A DNA stretch of 64,000 nucleotides from NC2004 sp050874905 (GCA_050874905.1 JBNMLP010000001.1:105986-169985), one strand, 5' to 3'. Shown: positions 50,217 through 60,744, numbered from the stretch's first letter. Notes: a model not told the origin generated them from the letters alone. Made by a program: numbers and translations.

Positions 50217-53200
50217 ATGACAACATATAAAAGACATTATCTGAAAAAAGGGGTAGCAGTGGTTCTTGTACTACTGATGATTCTGTCATCACTGCAGGGA
50301 GCGGTATTTTACGACAGTAAGGCGGCAGCTTCTGAGGTGACAGGCTGGCTGAATGTTGCAGGACAGAATGTAGAGGCAAACAAGACTTATTATTTATACG
50401 AAGGGGAAACTGTCACACTGGGAGTCAATTCTGGTAATTCCGGGGACACGGTCTGGGAGAGCAGTGACAAAGAACAGGCGCATGTATACTGGAATGGTTC
50501 TGCGGGTGCTTCTGATCCGACGAAAGGTATCTCCTGCACTGTTGTGGGACATACCGGCGGAGCCGAGATCACGATGACAGCAACGAACCAGACTCTGGGT
50601 TATACCCAGTCAGTGACTTTTACGGTGGTAAAAAATGATTCGTTTTATTTTGAACGCGGTGGTGCAGGTAAGATCACGACCGGACAGTTAGAGCCGAGCA
50701 TGAAGGCATACTGTTATACGACCGATCTGACGATCAAAGGAACGGTGAGCCTGTCCACGAATCAAAAGACCAGTATTTCTGTGTCAAATGCTTCCGGTCA
50801 TGCTAATTATACTGCAGATAGTGGTATCTATACATTTACGAATAATCCTGGTAATCCGGATTATCAGACGACGACATTATCCTCCGATCCGATTGTGTTA
50901 TCTAGTGAATCTACGGTGACTGATCCGAACGGAGAAATACATACAATTGTGATCTATCTGCATCTGCATGTGATTGATACACTTACTTTGAGTGAAAAAT
51001 CCATAGAAGTGCAAAAAGGAACAGAAGGAAAGCCTTCTACCAAAGAACTGCGTGCGGCAGTTACCAATTCAAATTATGAAGTAACATGGGAGATATATAA
51101 GGGCAAAGTGACAAGAGCAACGGCAACAGAGGATGCCAAGATTTCCCAGGACAAGAACAGTCCTTTTTTGATCACAACCTCTTCGAGCGATTCTTCCAAT
51201 GCTCAGCTTGGAAACGTGGCATTATTGACCATAACGAAGGATCTGAACTTAAGTGAAACAAGAGAATTTACTATTTTTGCCAATCAGACGATTGACGGCA
51301 GACAGATCGAAGATGTGTGTTATGTAAGCGTGACGCAGCCTGCTACGGCGCTCACACTTTCTAATCATGAAATCACGGTTTATCTGGATGGTGCCAAGAC
51401 GAGTGGGGCAACCGTGACGGCATCCGTAGCCGGAGATGAAACTAACGGTGTGGATGCGGATCAGCCGGATGAAATTACCTGGTTTTGTACGGATCAGACG
51501 GTAGCAACTATTTCTGCCAGAGACAATTATTGTACGGTTGTTCCACAAAAACCGGGACATTGTGTGGTTGTAGCAACCTCTAAAACCAATCCGGATGCCA
51601 GTGATACGCTTTATGTAGAGGTAGTGCCGAAAGTAAGTTCAGTGAGGATCACGAGTACGGATATGACAGTGAACTTAGCGGAGAAGGAATTGCAGTTATT
51701 TGCGAATGTTCAGTCCGATGCAGTAGATGATATGATCGATACACCGGATTATGATACGTATCTGAATGCGTTAGATACAACGGTACATTGGTCAAGCAGC
51801 AATGAATCTGTGGCAACGGTAGATGTTTACACCGGTAAGGTGACTTTGCATTCTGCCGGACAGGTTACGATTACTTGTACCTCTGCAACGGATGCCAAGA
51901 TCGCAGATTCCATTGTGATCACAGTAAATGTTCCGGTTGCTTCGATCGTGCTGCAGGATTACTTTAAAAAAATCAGCGTAGGAGAGAGTTTTACGATCAA
52001 TTACACGTTATTGTCGAACTATCCGGGTTATGAGCCATCGAACAAAGAGGTCACATGGGAAAGTTCGGACAATAAAGTGGCAATGGTAGACAATGATGGA
52101 CGGGTAACTGGTGTGACCGGTGGTACGGCAACCATTCTGGTACGTGCGGACGATGGTCAGATTACGGCAACTTGTACTGTAGAAGTGTATCAGGCGGTAT
52201 CCCGTATCGATATCAGTGATTCCGTGATGGATCTGAATATTGGAGAGGAAGCTGTATTAGAAGCACAGGTATTTCCTTCTACTGCTTCCGAACAGACTGT
52301 GACATGGAGTTCCAATAAACCGGATATCGTCTCCGTTACACAAGATGGTGTGATCAAGGCGGAGAAGGTGGGCGATCCGGTTGTGATCACAGCTTATATC
52401 GTAGACCGCAGTGCTACGATTCAGGCAACCTGTATTGTCAATGTCGTAGTGCCGCTGACCTCACTTTCTGTTTCTCCGGCATCAAAGACATTAAGTCCGG
52501 GAGAAACGTTAAAGTTGACCAAAAACATCACACCGAAAGACGCGACGAATACGACAGTGATCTATGCTTCTACAGATCCATCCGTAGCAAAGGTATCGGA
52601 TTCCGGTGTCGTTACAGCAGTTGCTGGCGGACATTGTTATATTACGGTACGAAGCCGTAACCGGGATATGATGACATCCTGCTATATCACCGTAGATGAA
52701 AAGGTGAAAAAGATCAAACTGAATAAGAAAAGCCGTATCATGAAGCGCGGAAGCAAGTATGCGCTTTCGGCTACGATCACTTCTGCTACTGCAACCAATA
52801 AAGAAGTAAGCTTTTCAAGCTCCAATAAAAAGATTGCCACTGTGAATCAAAAGGGTGTGATCACCGCAAAGAATTATGGAACTGCAGTGATTACGTGTTC
52901 TTCCATGGATGGAAGTGGCAAAAAAGCAACGTGTAAGGTGACGGTGCGGCGTTACATCAGAAAACTGACGCTGAATCACACACAATATGCAATGAAACCA
53001 AAACAAAAGATGACACTTACTGCAAAGATCCAGCCAGTAAATGCTGACCGGAAAGCACTTTCTTATACTTCCTCAAATAAAGCGGTTGCATCTGTATCGA
53101 AAAAGGGTGTGATCACTGCCAAACGCATCGGAAGTTGTACGGTTACTGTGAAAGCCAAAGATGGCAGCGGCAAAAAGGCAAGATGCCGGATCACCGTGAA

Positions 53201-53249
53201 GAGGGAATTAACGGATAAAGATATTACGGGAAATAAGATCAAGAAGTAG
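50217..53249 (+). CDS. Giant secreted Big2-repeat protein 1
   Basis: A 1010-residue exported protein. A signal-type N-terminus (about 11-35, GVAVVLVLLMILSSLQGAV) is followed by a large region with an Ig-like fold (about 45-370) and then a tandem run of Big2 domains beginning near 376, 471, 573, 659, 745, 828 and 912. These share the typical W-x-S-S-N and G-x-V-T-x-x-x-x-G-x-A-x-I motifs. The last domains are strongly Lys-rich and end KRELTDKDITGNKIKK. There is no LPXTG or surface-layer-homology domain, so it is released or held by charge. ATG 50217 follows CGGAGGAGTTCCT. First of three genes 12-13 bases apart. Confidence 0.9.
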   Translation: MTTYKRHYLKKGVAVVLVLLMILSSLQGAVFYDSKAAASEVTGWLNVAGQNVEANKTYYLYEGETVTLGVNSGNSGDTVWESSDKEQAHVYWNGSAGASDPTKGISCTVVGHTGGAEITMTATNQTLGYTQSVTFTVVKNDSFYFERGGAGKITTGQLEPSMKAYCYTTDLTIKGTVSLSTNQKTSISVSNASGHANYTADSGIYTFTNNPGNPDYQTTTLSSDPIVLSSESTVTDPNGEIHTIVIYLHLHVIDTLTLSEKSIEVQKGTEGKPSTKELRAAVTNSNYEVTWEIYKGKVTRATATEDAKISQDKNSPFLITTSSSDSSNAQLGNVALLTITKDLNLSETREFTIFANQTIDGRQIEDVCYVSVTQPATALTLSNHEITVYLDGAKTSGATVTASVAGDETNGVDADQPDEITWFCTDQTVATISARDNYCTVVPQKPGHCVVVATSKTNPDASDTLYVEVVPKVSSVRITSTDMTVNLAEKELQLFANVQSDAVDDMIDTPDYDTYLNALDTTVHWSSSNESVATVDVYTGKVTLHSAGQVTITCTSATDAKIADSIVITVNVPVASIVLQDYFKKISVGESFTINYTLLSNYPGYEPSNKEVTWESSDNKVAMVDNDGRVTGVTGGTATILVRADDGQITATCTVEVYQAVSRIDISDSVMDLNIGEEAVLEAQVFPSTASEQTVTWSSNKPDIVSVTQDGVIKAEKVGDPVVITAYIVDRSATIQATCIVNVVVPLTSLSVSPASKTLSPGETLKLTKNITPKDATNTTVIYASTDPSVAKVSDSGVVTAVAGGHCYITVRSRNRDMMTSCYITVDEKVKKIKLNKKSRIMKRGSKYALSATITSATATNKEVSFSSSNKKIATVNQKGVITAKNYGTAVITCSSMDGSGKKATCKVTVRRYIRKLTLNHTQYAMKPKQKMTLTAKIQPVNADRKALSYTSSNKAVASVSKKGVITAKRIGSCTVTVKAKDGSGKKARCRITVKRELTDKDITGNKIKK

Positions 53250-53261
53250 GAGGAAATAACA

Positions 53262-56200
53262 GTGTCACAAAGCAAACGAATCAAACAAACGCATAATTTT
53301 ATAAAAATTGGGATTTCTGTGCTGCTGATCGGTGTGATCCTGCTTTTGCATCTGTATTCGGATAGTTCTCTTACGGAAGCAGCATGGGTGGCATATGATG
53401 AAGATAAGAATCAGGTCGCAGATTCTACCAAATATGAGGTATGGCCGGTAGAGAATCGAAATGATACTTCTACTGTACCTGCGCCTACTTTTGAGGTGAC
53501 CGCCTCTAAGGTTTCCTCTACGGATAAACCTTACATTGAAGAGGCGACGATCGGTGGAATCGGAACCTGTCAGCCGGGTGATACCTTTACGATCACGGCA
53601 AAGGAGCCGGAGAATAAAAAACAAAATACAACCTTTCATCCGGAAAATATGAATTATACTTCTACCAATACGGACGTGGTGCGGGTCACCAAGAATAAGG
53701 GAAGTGTGGTCGTTACTGTGGTAGGACCGGGTGTGGCTACGATCAACTGGTCATATACTTACCAGCGTTACTGCGCAGAGCAGACGCAGACTACTACAGA
53801 AACCGGAACAGAGGAAAATGGAAACTCCACGACACAGGTGATCACGGTTACCAACAAATATTTTGAAACGACCTCGATCAATGGAGAACTGTCCGGAGAC
53901 ATCAATCCGCAGATTGAACGTTCCAGTGCTTATCTGCATCCATTGCAGCCGGGTGATACAATGGCATTAAAAACAAATATACCAGCATCCAGGATCAAAG
54001 ATGTACATGCAGATTATACAGTAGATAAAGAAGCAATCTTTCGTTCTATTGTAACGGAAGCAAGAGATGGCTATGTTTATATCCTTGTTACAGCGAAAGA
54101 TACGAAGGAGGTTGGAACGATCACCGTAACGGCTGTCTTGAAGGACGTGAAAGATCTGAAGTCTGAGCCGGTACAGATCGTTGTAACAAATAAATTTGGA
54201 ATAACACCAAGTTATACTACATTTAACTGTGTGGATTATGATGCAGAAGGAAATGTGTCGAACGGCGGTACAACAGTAAGTATCAGCAGTAGTTCTGAAA
54301 AAAGTGTAGAGTGGGAATATGAAAATGAAGAAGGCCAGGTCTATCCGATTCCTGCCGGAACTTCCGGGACAAATCTTCCAGTAGGTGCAGCTGGAGCAAC
54401 GAGTGGTGGATTGAAGGCAACGATCAATGGAAAGAATCTTGTGATCGATACAACGGCTGCATTTTTTGACGGATTAGATGCAGGCGATACCTCCTACTCC
54501 TTTATCATCCGTGCCAAACAACAGGCAACCGATGGTTCTTTATATGTAGGAGAATCACAGATTGTTGTCACACGTCCGGTGCAGGGCATCGTCGTGTACC
54601 GCAATGGTTCTACCTATCCGATCAATAGTGAGCAGGAACTTTATTCTGAAATTGGATATACTACGAACGGAAATGGTATCACAGTGCCAAGAGAGCGTTT
54701 TGTAGCCGATCCTGATGTATTAGTGGCACGTATTTCCGGTTTGGGAGATCAGGAGCAGCATGTAGCCGGTACGGCAGACAACAGTACCGTAACTTCCTAT
54801 GATTTCACACATATTCCGGCAAATGCAAAAGTAAACTGGACATCTACGAATGAGAGTGTCATCAAGGTGACCAATTCTTCACAGGGAGCCAATGCTTCCA
54901 CCTGCAGTCTGATCGCAGCAGGTCCGGGTAAGGCGACCGTCAATGCGGTAACCGATGACGGTAAGTTTGTATATTCTGTGCAGTATATTGTACGTCCGTA
55001 TCCGCAGACCGTAACAATGAAGGATACAGAGATCACGGAGCGATTAGGAGAATTAACCTCGAAGCAGGTAAGCTTAGTGGCATATGTAACGAGCAATGAT
55101 CAGGTGCAGAATCCACCTGCGGATGCTTATCTGGATGACAGCTTAAAATGGGAGATCAGTTCTATGTCCAGCACCAATGGAGAGAGTATCGGATCGGTCG
55201 ATCAAAAGGGTGTGCTCACCTTCACGGGACCGGGTAAGATCGTGGTGCGTGCGACATCCAAGGTAGATCATAATGGATTTCAGGGATATGCGCCATTTGC
55301 GGTATGTACGATCCTGATCGAGCAGCCAGTAGAGCGTATTACGATCACCAATAAACCAACGGAGCCGATCATGACAGGAGAGATCCTGGCATTAAAGACG
55401 AGAATTGAGCCAAGCAATGCGACAGACCAGTCTGTGATCTGGAGTTCTGCCAATGAATCCATTGCCAAGGTGGATAAGGATGGTAAAGTAACGGCGGTGG
55501 GACCGGGAAGTACCACGATCCGTGTACAGACGAATTCCGGTGCCAAATATGATACCTGTACGATCGAAGTCAGACGGCTGGCAACAGAGATCCGGCTGAA
55601 CCGATCGGAGGCAAAGGTAAGCCGCGGAAAGAAGCTGACGCTGTTAGCTACGATCCTGCCGGAAGACACGACGGATAAAACCGTGACATGGACGACGAGT
55701 GACAAAACTGTGGCAACCGTATCCGATAAGGGTGTGGTAACAGGTGTCAAGGTCAGCAAAGATCCGGTTATCATTACAGCGAGCACAAGCAACGGAAAAA
55801 CAGCGGTCTGTTATGTGACAGTAACGGAACCTGTAACAGGAATCAAGGTAAGTCCGAAAAAGAAGACCATCTATGTAGGAAACACCTTTACGATCAAAAA
55901 GACATTATATCCGCTGGGAAATGATTCCATCAATAAAAATGTGACATTCAAATCCAGCAATACAAAGGTTGCAATCGTAGATGCAAATGGAAAAGTAACA
56001 CCAAAAGCAGGTGGAAAATGTACGATCACCTGTACCAGTGAGGATGGCGGCTACATTGCCAAGTGTGTGGTAACAGTAAAAGAAAAGGTACGTCAGATCA
56101 AGCTGAATAAAACAAAGCTTTCGATGGTACTGAACAGCAGTTATCAGCTCAAGGCAACCGTACTCCGAAAGACTGCAACAAACAAGAAGGTAACATGGTC

Positions 56201-57065
56201 TTCTTCGAATAAGAAGGTAGTCAGTGTTTCTTCCACCGGTAAATGCAAAGCATTGCGGGTAGGAAAAGCTAAAATTACAGTAACTGCGAGGGATGGAAGC
56301 AAAGTAAAAGCAACCTGTGAGATCACTGTTGTAAAGAAAGTAAAAACATTAAAACTCAATAAATCATATATTACATTGATCAAAGGATATCAGTATCGTA
56401 CTTTGAAGGCAAAGGTACTTCCAAAGAGTGCAACGAATAAGAAACTGCTCTGGACCTCTTCAGATTCCAATATCGTAAGTATCAATAAGCGTAATGGAAC
56501 GATGTTTGCAGAAAATGCAGGAACTGCATTTGTGAAAGTAAAAACTACAGATGGCTCCAGATTGTCAAGAACTTGTCGTGTGAAAGTGATTGATCCGGTA
56601 CCGATTGAAAGTCTGACGATCTCGCAAAGTGAGATTACATTAGTGAGTGGACAAAAGAGCCAGTTAGAGGCAAGAGCTATTCCAACGAACACGACAAGCG
56701 GAATCCGCTGGATGACAGATGATGAGTCGATTGCAACGGTATCAAGCAATGGAATGGTAACAACACATAAGCCTGGAACGACAACGATCACCGCCTATTG
56801 TAACGAGGGTCTGGAGTCACAGTGTCAGGTTACTGTTATTCAGATGAATCCGACGCAGATCGCGATCGAACAGTATGACCAGTATACACTTGCCGTAGAT
56901 GGAGCAGCAGCTAATGCAACCATTACATGGAACAGCTCTAATGCCAATGTTGTATCGGTAACCAATGGACGTATCATGGGTGTCAAACCGGGTACGGCAG
57001 TGGTATCAGCTACTTATAATGGCAAAAAAGTAAATTGTACGGTAACGGTGAAGAATATACCATAA
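53262..57065 (+). CDS. Giant secreted Big2-repeat protein 2
   Basis: A 1267-residue exported protein with a membrane/signal segment near residue 13-32 (IKIGISVLLIGVILLLHLY). The first ~575 residues hold several Ig-like regions without close similarity to each other. From about residue 580 a run of Big2 domains starts near 580, 688, 772, 856, 942, 1026, 1113 and 1195. No sortase motif. GTG 53262 follows AGGAGGAAATAACA; no competing ATG is nearer. Spacing of 12 bases from protein 1 and the shared domain type make co-transcription almost certain. Big2 domains usually serve in adhesion or as wall-binding spacers; here the ligand is unknown. Confidence 0.9.
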   Translation: MSQSKRIKQTHNFIKIGISVLLIGVILLLHLYSDSSLTEAAWVAYDEDKNQVADSTKYEVWPVENRNDTSTVPAPTFEVTASKVSSTDKPYIEEATIGGIGTCQPGDTFTITAKEPENKKQNTTFHPENMNYTSTNTDVVRVTKNKGSVVVTVVGPGVATINWSYTYQRYCAEQTQTTTETGTEENGNSTTQVITVTNKYFETTSINGELSGDINPQIERSSAYLHPLQPGDTMALKTNIPASRIKDVHADYTVDKEAIFRSIVTEARDGYVYILVTAKDTKEVGTITVTAVLKDVKDLKSEPVQIVVTNKFGITPSYTTFNCVDYDAEGNVSNGGTTVSISSSSEKSVEWEYENEEGQVYPIPAGTSGTNLPVGAAGATSGGLKATINGKNLVIDTTAAFFDGLDAGDTSYSFIIRAKQQATDGSLYVGESQIVVTRPVQGIVVYRNGSTYPINSEQELYSEIGYTTNGNGITVPRERFVADPDVLVARISGLGDQEQHVAGTADNSTVTSYDFTHIPANAKVNWTSTNESVIKVTNSSQGANASTCSLIAAGPGKATVNAVTDDGKFVYSVQYIVRPYPQTVTMKDTEITERLGELTSKQVSLVAYVTSNDQVQNPPADAYLDDSLKWEISSMSSTNGESIGSVDQKGVLTFTGPGKIVVRATSKVDHNGFQGYAPFAVCTILIEQPVERITITNKPTEPIMTGEILALKTRIEPSNATDQSVIWSSANESIAKVDKDGKVTAVGPGSTTIRVQTNSGAKYDTCTIEVRRLATEIRLNRSEAKVSRGKKLTLLATILPEDTTDKTVTWTTSDKTVATVSDKGVVTGVKVSKDPVIITASTSNGKTAVCYVTVTEPVTGIKVSPKKKTIYVGNTFTIKKTLYPLGNDSINKNVTFKSSNTKVAIVDANGKVTPKAGGKCTITCTSEDGGYIAKCVVTVKEKVRQIKLNKTKLSMVLNSSYQLKATVLRKTATNKKVTWSSSNKKVVSVSSTGKCKALRVGKAKITVTARDGSKVKATCEITVVKKVKTLKLNKSYITLIKGYQYRTLKAKVLPKSATNKKLLWTSSDSNIVSINKRNGTMFAENAGTAFVKVKTTDGSRLSRTCRVKVIDPVPIESLTISQSEITLVSGQKSQLEARAIPTNTTSGIRWMTDDESIATVSSNGMVTTHKPGTTTITAYCNEGLESQCQVTVIQMNPTQIAIEQYDQYTLAVDGAAANATITWNSSNANVVSVTNGRIMGVKPGTAVVSATYNGKKVNCTVTVKNIP

Positions 57066-57078
57066 AGGAGGGGTGACA

Positions 57079-59298
57079 ATGAAAAAAGCAAGAAATTTAT
57101 GCAAACGGCTTCTGGTCGCATTTTTAAGTGTCTCCCTGCTTTGTTCCGGTTTTGTGACCGGATGGGATGGCATATGGGAGCAGGCAAAGGCAGAGGATCT
57201 GTTTGTATTTGACGGAACCAATGCGGCAGAATATGCTGGACAGGAAACAATTGAATTTGATACACAGACACTTGACCAGACCGATACGCAGGTGGAGACT
57301 TTGATGCAGGCATGTTCTGCTTCCGCATTAAAGGTTGCAGTGTTTAAAAAATCCGTCACTGTCATTGGACGGGAGGTATTTAAAAACTGCTATGCATTGA
57401 CAAAGGTAGACTTTTCACAGGCGACGAATCTGAAAGTAATTGAAGATTATGCGTTTAGTGGATGTGTCAATCTGGAGGAGTCAGTGTACCGTCCTTATGC
57501 AGTAGCTGCGACAGTATCCGGGACACTGTATCTGCCATCCGGATTAAGCTATTTTGGAGAGGCAGCATTTTCAGACAGCAAATATTCTGCATATAATATA
57601 TCCTATGCGAATAATTCTTTTGCAACAGGAACGGATGGAATTTTATATAACAAAAGCTTAAATACGCTGATCGCATTTCCTCCGGCAAAGGAGAGTGTGA
57701 CGATTTCAGATAGTGTATCGGAGATATACCGCTACGCCTTCGAGGGTTCGATCATCCGTTCAATCTCAATTCCGAGTACGGTAAAGACGATCGGTAAGAA
57801 AGCATTTTACAATTCGCTGCTTAAGAGTGTAAGAATTGACAGTGAAGCTCAGATCACGATCGGTTCCGGTGCTTTTTATCAGGACTGGCAGGATCCGGAA
57901 CACCGCGATCAATATGTGAATGCGCAGGCACAAAGCTATGGTGGTATTTCACAGGTATATATTCCGCAGGCAACATACGAGAACAGTTCTACTTATTTTG
58001 AAGCTACTGATGAAACAGCGTGTTTTACACCGTATGTAAAGGCGGAGGAAAGTTCATATGGTTATGCGCTGGGCTGTGATGTCTATGTGGTGCCGGACGT
58101 AACTGTCAGTGGAATCCCACAGACCTGGGTAAAAAGTGCCAATTTAAACTGTTACTGGGACAATAATTCCTACTACAACATCACTGCGCTTTATCTGGAT
58201 GGAAACCGGGAAATTACGTTTGATCCGGGTACCACAGCATCAAATGCGATAGAGGTAACGGAAAAAGGAGAGTATACATTGACGATCCGTTACACGAATA
58301 AGAATGGTAATCTTGCCACTTCTTTTATGAAGATCGCAGTTGATTATATTGATGCGACTGCTCCGGCAGAAGTAACTTATACGATGGTGGATGATGTATG
58401 TTATCTGCATTCCTATGATACGGAGTCAGGAATCGACCAGATCAAATATACGGTCAATAATAGTGATACGGACAATTACAGCAATGGATTTACATTACAG
58501 CCGGGTGTCAACATTGTGCGGGCATGGGCAACCGATAAAGTAGGAAATGTCAGTGCAACAAAAGAATATAAGATTACGATTGCAGGAGAGCAGCGAAGCA
58601 TTTCTCTTGATACGACATCCAAACAGTTGAAAAAGGGAAAAGCCTTTCAGCTGCATGTTTCTTTCCAGCCTTCCAATGTGACGAATAAGGACATTACATG
58701 GATGTCTTCGGATTCTTCGATTGCTTCCGTTGCTGTGGATGGAACAGTAACAGGTGTAAGAGTGGGATATGCTGTGATCACAGCAATTTCTAATGCAGGA
58801 TACGAAGCCAAATGTGCGGTAGTGGTAACGAAAGATCCAACCGTAAAGAAACATGTGTCGATCTATAAAGCGGGTACCTATAAGATCACAGTTGGAAATC
58901 TCCGCTCTGATTATGATGTGACATATACGTCTGATGATACGAAGGTTTGTAAGGTAAACAGTTCCGGTAAGATTACCGGGGTAAATATCGGAGAGGCGAC
59001 GGTTATCACAAGAGTGGATACCGGAGTGCGAGTTTATTCCCTAAAAACAGTGGTCACGGTATCAAAACCGGTGGTGAAGATCACAACGAAGCCCTCCAGA
59101 GTAAAGGTGGGAGCTTCTTATCGATTTAAGGCATATAAGAAAGGAATTTCTTCATCAATCCGATGGTCAAGCAGCAATTCTAATATCGCAACGATCAATC
59201 GTACGACAGGAAAAGTGATCGGACAGTCCAAAGGGACGGTAGTGATCACAGCAAAGGCTGGAAAGTATCGTTCTACTTACCGGTTAAAGATTAAATAG
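57079..59298 (+). CDS. Secreted BspA-type LRR and Big2 protein
   Basis: A 739-residue exported protein. A signal peptide (about 8-30, LLVAFLSVSLLCSGFVTG) is followed by BspA-type leucine-rich repeats (about 75-290, with ITVIGREVFKNCYALTKVDF-like units such as VIEDYAFSGCVNLEE and IPSTVKTIGKKAFYNS), an Ig-like region (about 385-500), and three Big2-like domains near 504, 589 and 662. ATG 57079 is five bases after AAAGGAGGGG; the in-frame GTG at 57073 overlaps that site. It closes the three-gene operon and is followed by a perfect terminator. BspA-like repeats occur in host-binding surface proteins; the function is not proven here. Confidence 0.9.
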   Translation: MKKARNLCKRLLVAFLSVSLLCSGFVTGWDGIWEQAKAEDLFVFDGTNAAEYAGQETIEFDTQTLDQTDTQVETLMQACSASALKVAVFKKSVTVIGREVFKNCYALTKVDFSQATNLKVIEDYAFSGCVNLEESVYRPYAVAATVSGTLYLPSGLSYFGEAAFSDSKYSAYNISYANNSFATGTDGILYNKSLNTLIAFPPAKESVTISDSVSEIYRYAFEGSIIRSISIPSTVKTIGKKAFYNSLLKSVRIDSEAQITIGSGAFYQDWQDPEHRDQYVNAQAQSYGGISQVYIPQATYENSSTYFEATDETACFTPYVKAEESSYGYALGCDVYVVPDVTVSGIPQTWVKSANLNCYWDNNSYYNITALYLDGNREITFDPGTTASNAIEVTEKGEYTLTIRYTNKNGNLATSFMKIAVDYIDATAPAEVTYTMVDDVCYLHSYDTESGIDQIKYTVNNSDTDNYSNGFTLQPGVNIVRAWATDKVGNVSATKEYKITIAGEQRSISLDTTSKQLKKGKAFQLHVSFQPSNVTNKDITWMSSDSSIASVAVDGTVTGVRVGYAVITAISNAGYEAKCAVVVTKDPTVKKHVSIYKAGTYKITVGNLRSDYDVTYTSDDTKVCKVNSSGKITGVNIGEATVITRVDTGVRVYSLKTVVTVSKPVVKITTKPSRVKVGASYRFKAYKKGISSSIRWSSSNSNIATINRTTGKVIGQSKGTVVITAKAGKYRSTYRLKIK

Positions 59299-59317
59299 AA
59301 TTATGAGATAAAAAAAT

Positions 59318-59350
59318 AAACCTCTTAAGCAATGTGCTTAAGAGGTTTTT
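59318..59350. terminator. Bidirectional terminator between the Big2 operon and the PPC-like gene
   Basis: A perfect 14-bp stem (59318-59331 and 59335-59348) with a 3-base loop. T-rich tracts follow on both strands, so it should serve both converging transcripts. Confidence 0.92.
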
Positions 59351-59465
59351 CTCATATATATTAGTAACACATATGATGAAATGAACAACTATGAGTATAA
59401 TATATCCTCTAATTATGAACAAATTATGAATAAAAATACAACAAAATGTAAAGAAAGGTTGTAGC

Positions 59466-60578
59466 TTATTTCATTCGTGCCAGAATACTATAGCATCCGG
59501 AAGTCTGTTCGATGTTTTTCGATATCTCAATGTAGTATGTACCGGCCGGCATCTTTGCCCTGGAATTGACATAAAGCATACTTGCATTTCCAATCTTATA
59601 AGTGCCGGATGGTAGTGGTTCCTTATTGGCATCGTAGATTGTCATAGTGAAACGGTCGTTTGAGTTTTCTACATAAAATGCAAGCTGCATCTTGGAGGTT
59701 TTGTTCAGCTTGATCTTATAAAATTGGGAGTCTCGCTGTGTAGCGGTGGCAGAAACTGTTCCGAGCACTTGCTGTTTAAAGGATATTTTCTTCGCAGAAC
59801 GAAAAGTGTTGCCAGCAATGTTCTTTACCTTGCTGCAATGATAGTTGAGCTGGTAAGTAGTTGTTGTGGAAGAAGTCACCGCGATATAATAGGTTCCTTT
59901 TTTGACCGCAAAAGAAGCGTGAAAGTTATTGGAACTTTTCAGAGAAACCGGAGTACTTAAACTTTTTTTCTTTTTTGCATCCAGCAACTTCACGGTGACG
60001 TAGGAGTTGTTGGATGTCAGATAAAAGTATTGATTAGAAGAAGCACTTACTTTGTAATAATGGGTACTCTTGGGATGAATGGATTTCTTTTTCGTCCATT
60101 TTCCGTTGGCAAGTGTTTTTTTACTGGAAACCGACTGTGTTTTTGCCTGCTGTAACAATGCTGAGATCGTGAATTCATACGGAACAGCAACTGTTTCTGC
60201 TACTGTTGGAGTGAAGCATAAATAGAGTGTTTCAGCACCACCTGCGGTGAGAGTCAGCGTATGCGTATCAGTTTCCGTGGAAAGCAAAAAGGAATGGATC
60301 ATATGGATATAAGAATCATCCGTATAAACTTTTAAGGTGTAGTCGTTTTGGAGTGGGGTATGAGAGATGTTGATCGTCACATCTCCTTGAGAAGCAATGT
60401 CTAAAGGTACTACCATTTTAGCATCCCCGGAGGTTGCATAACTTGCGGTCACATTTTCATTGAAAAAGGTAGTGAGCGGTGTCATGACTGTTTCGCTGGC
60501 GGCATGTGCCGTGGCAGGGGAAATGAGAAAGGAAATAACAAAAATGGCAAGAAACAAAAGGGTAGTGTATCGACGCAT
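59466..60578 (-). CDS. Secreted protein with PPC-like beta domains
   Basis: A 370-residue exported protein with a signal peptide (about 1-26, LLFLAIFVISFLIS, cut near AHAAS). The mature part contains about three repeated beta domains resembling the bacterial pre-peptidase C-terminal (PPC) fold, each with a KGTYYIAVTSS- or PAGTYYIEISK-like strand. ATG 60578 on the minus strand has GAGGAGG six bases upstream. The frame is open for another 51 codons upstream, but that part crosses the tRNA gene and cannot be real. It converges on the Big2 operon. Function unknown; perhaps a surface-binding protein. Confidence 0.88.
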   Translation of the reverse strand: MRRYTTLLFLAIFVISFLISPATAHAASETVMTPLTTFFNENVTASYATSGDAKMVVPLDIASQGDVTINISHTPLQNDYTLKVYTDDSYIHMIHSFLLSTETDTHTLTLTAGGAETLYLCFTPTVAETVAVPYEFTISALLQQAKTQSVSSKKTLANGKWTKKKSIHPKSTHYYKVSASSNQYFYLTSNNSYVTVKLLDAKKKKSLSTPVSLKSSNNFHASFAVKKGTYYIAVTSSTTTTYQLNYHCSKVKNIAGNTFRSAKKISFKQQVLGTVSATATQRDSQFYKIKLNKTSKMQLAFYVENSNDRFTMTIYDANKEPLPSGTYKIGNASMLYVNSRAKMPAGTYYIEISKNIEQTSGCYSILARMK

Positions 60579-60622
60579 AAAGCTCCTCCTCTTCTTGTAG
60601 AAAATAAAAATGATACAAAAAA

Positions 60623-60694
60623 TACGCCAGAAGGGAATCGAACCCCCGCACGTGGCTCCGGAAACCACTGCTCTATCCACTGAGCTACTGGCGC
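60623..60694 (-). tRNA. tRNA-Arg (anticodon CCG)
   Basis: A complete 72-base cloverleaf on the minus strand: acceptor stem GCGCCAG with CTGGCGT (one G-T), D arm GCTC/GAGC, anticodon stem GTGGT/GCCAC with loop TTCCGGA giving anticodon CCG, T arm with TTCGATT, discriminator A. CCA is not encoded. It reads the codon CGG. A promoter is visible at 60703. Confidence 0.96.
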
Positions 60695-60702
60695 ATGAGC
60701 GT

Positions 60703-60731
60703 ATTATAACATAAAAAAAATAAATCTTCAA
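60703..60731 (-). promoter_or_regulatory. Promoter of tRNA-Arg
   Basis: Minus strand TTGAAG (60726-60731), 17-base spacer, TATAAT (60703-60708), placing the start about eight bases before the tRNA 5' end. Confidence 0.75.
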
Positions 60732-60744
60732 TATCTAATAGTTG

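Noticed and set aside
50217..59298. Repeated DNA strings that could suggest a CRISPR array or tandem repeats
   Set aside because: They are in frame and come from tandem Big2 domains, with units of about 250 bases that diverge; no spacer-repeat structure.
60623..60694. tRNA-Arg as an integration site for a mobile island
   Set aside because: No integrase gene and no repeat of the tRNA 3' end were seen nearby.
60579..60731. A 51-codon N-terminal extension of the PPC-like gene
   Set aside because: It runs through the tRNA-Arg gene and its promoter; the ATG at 60578 has a good ribosome binding site and starts a signal peptide.
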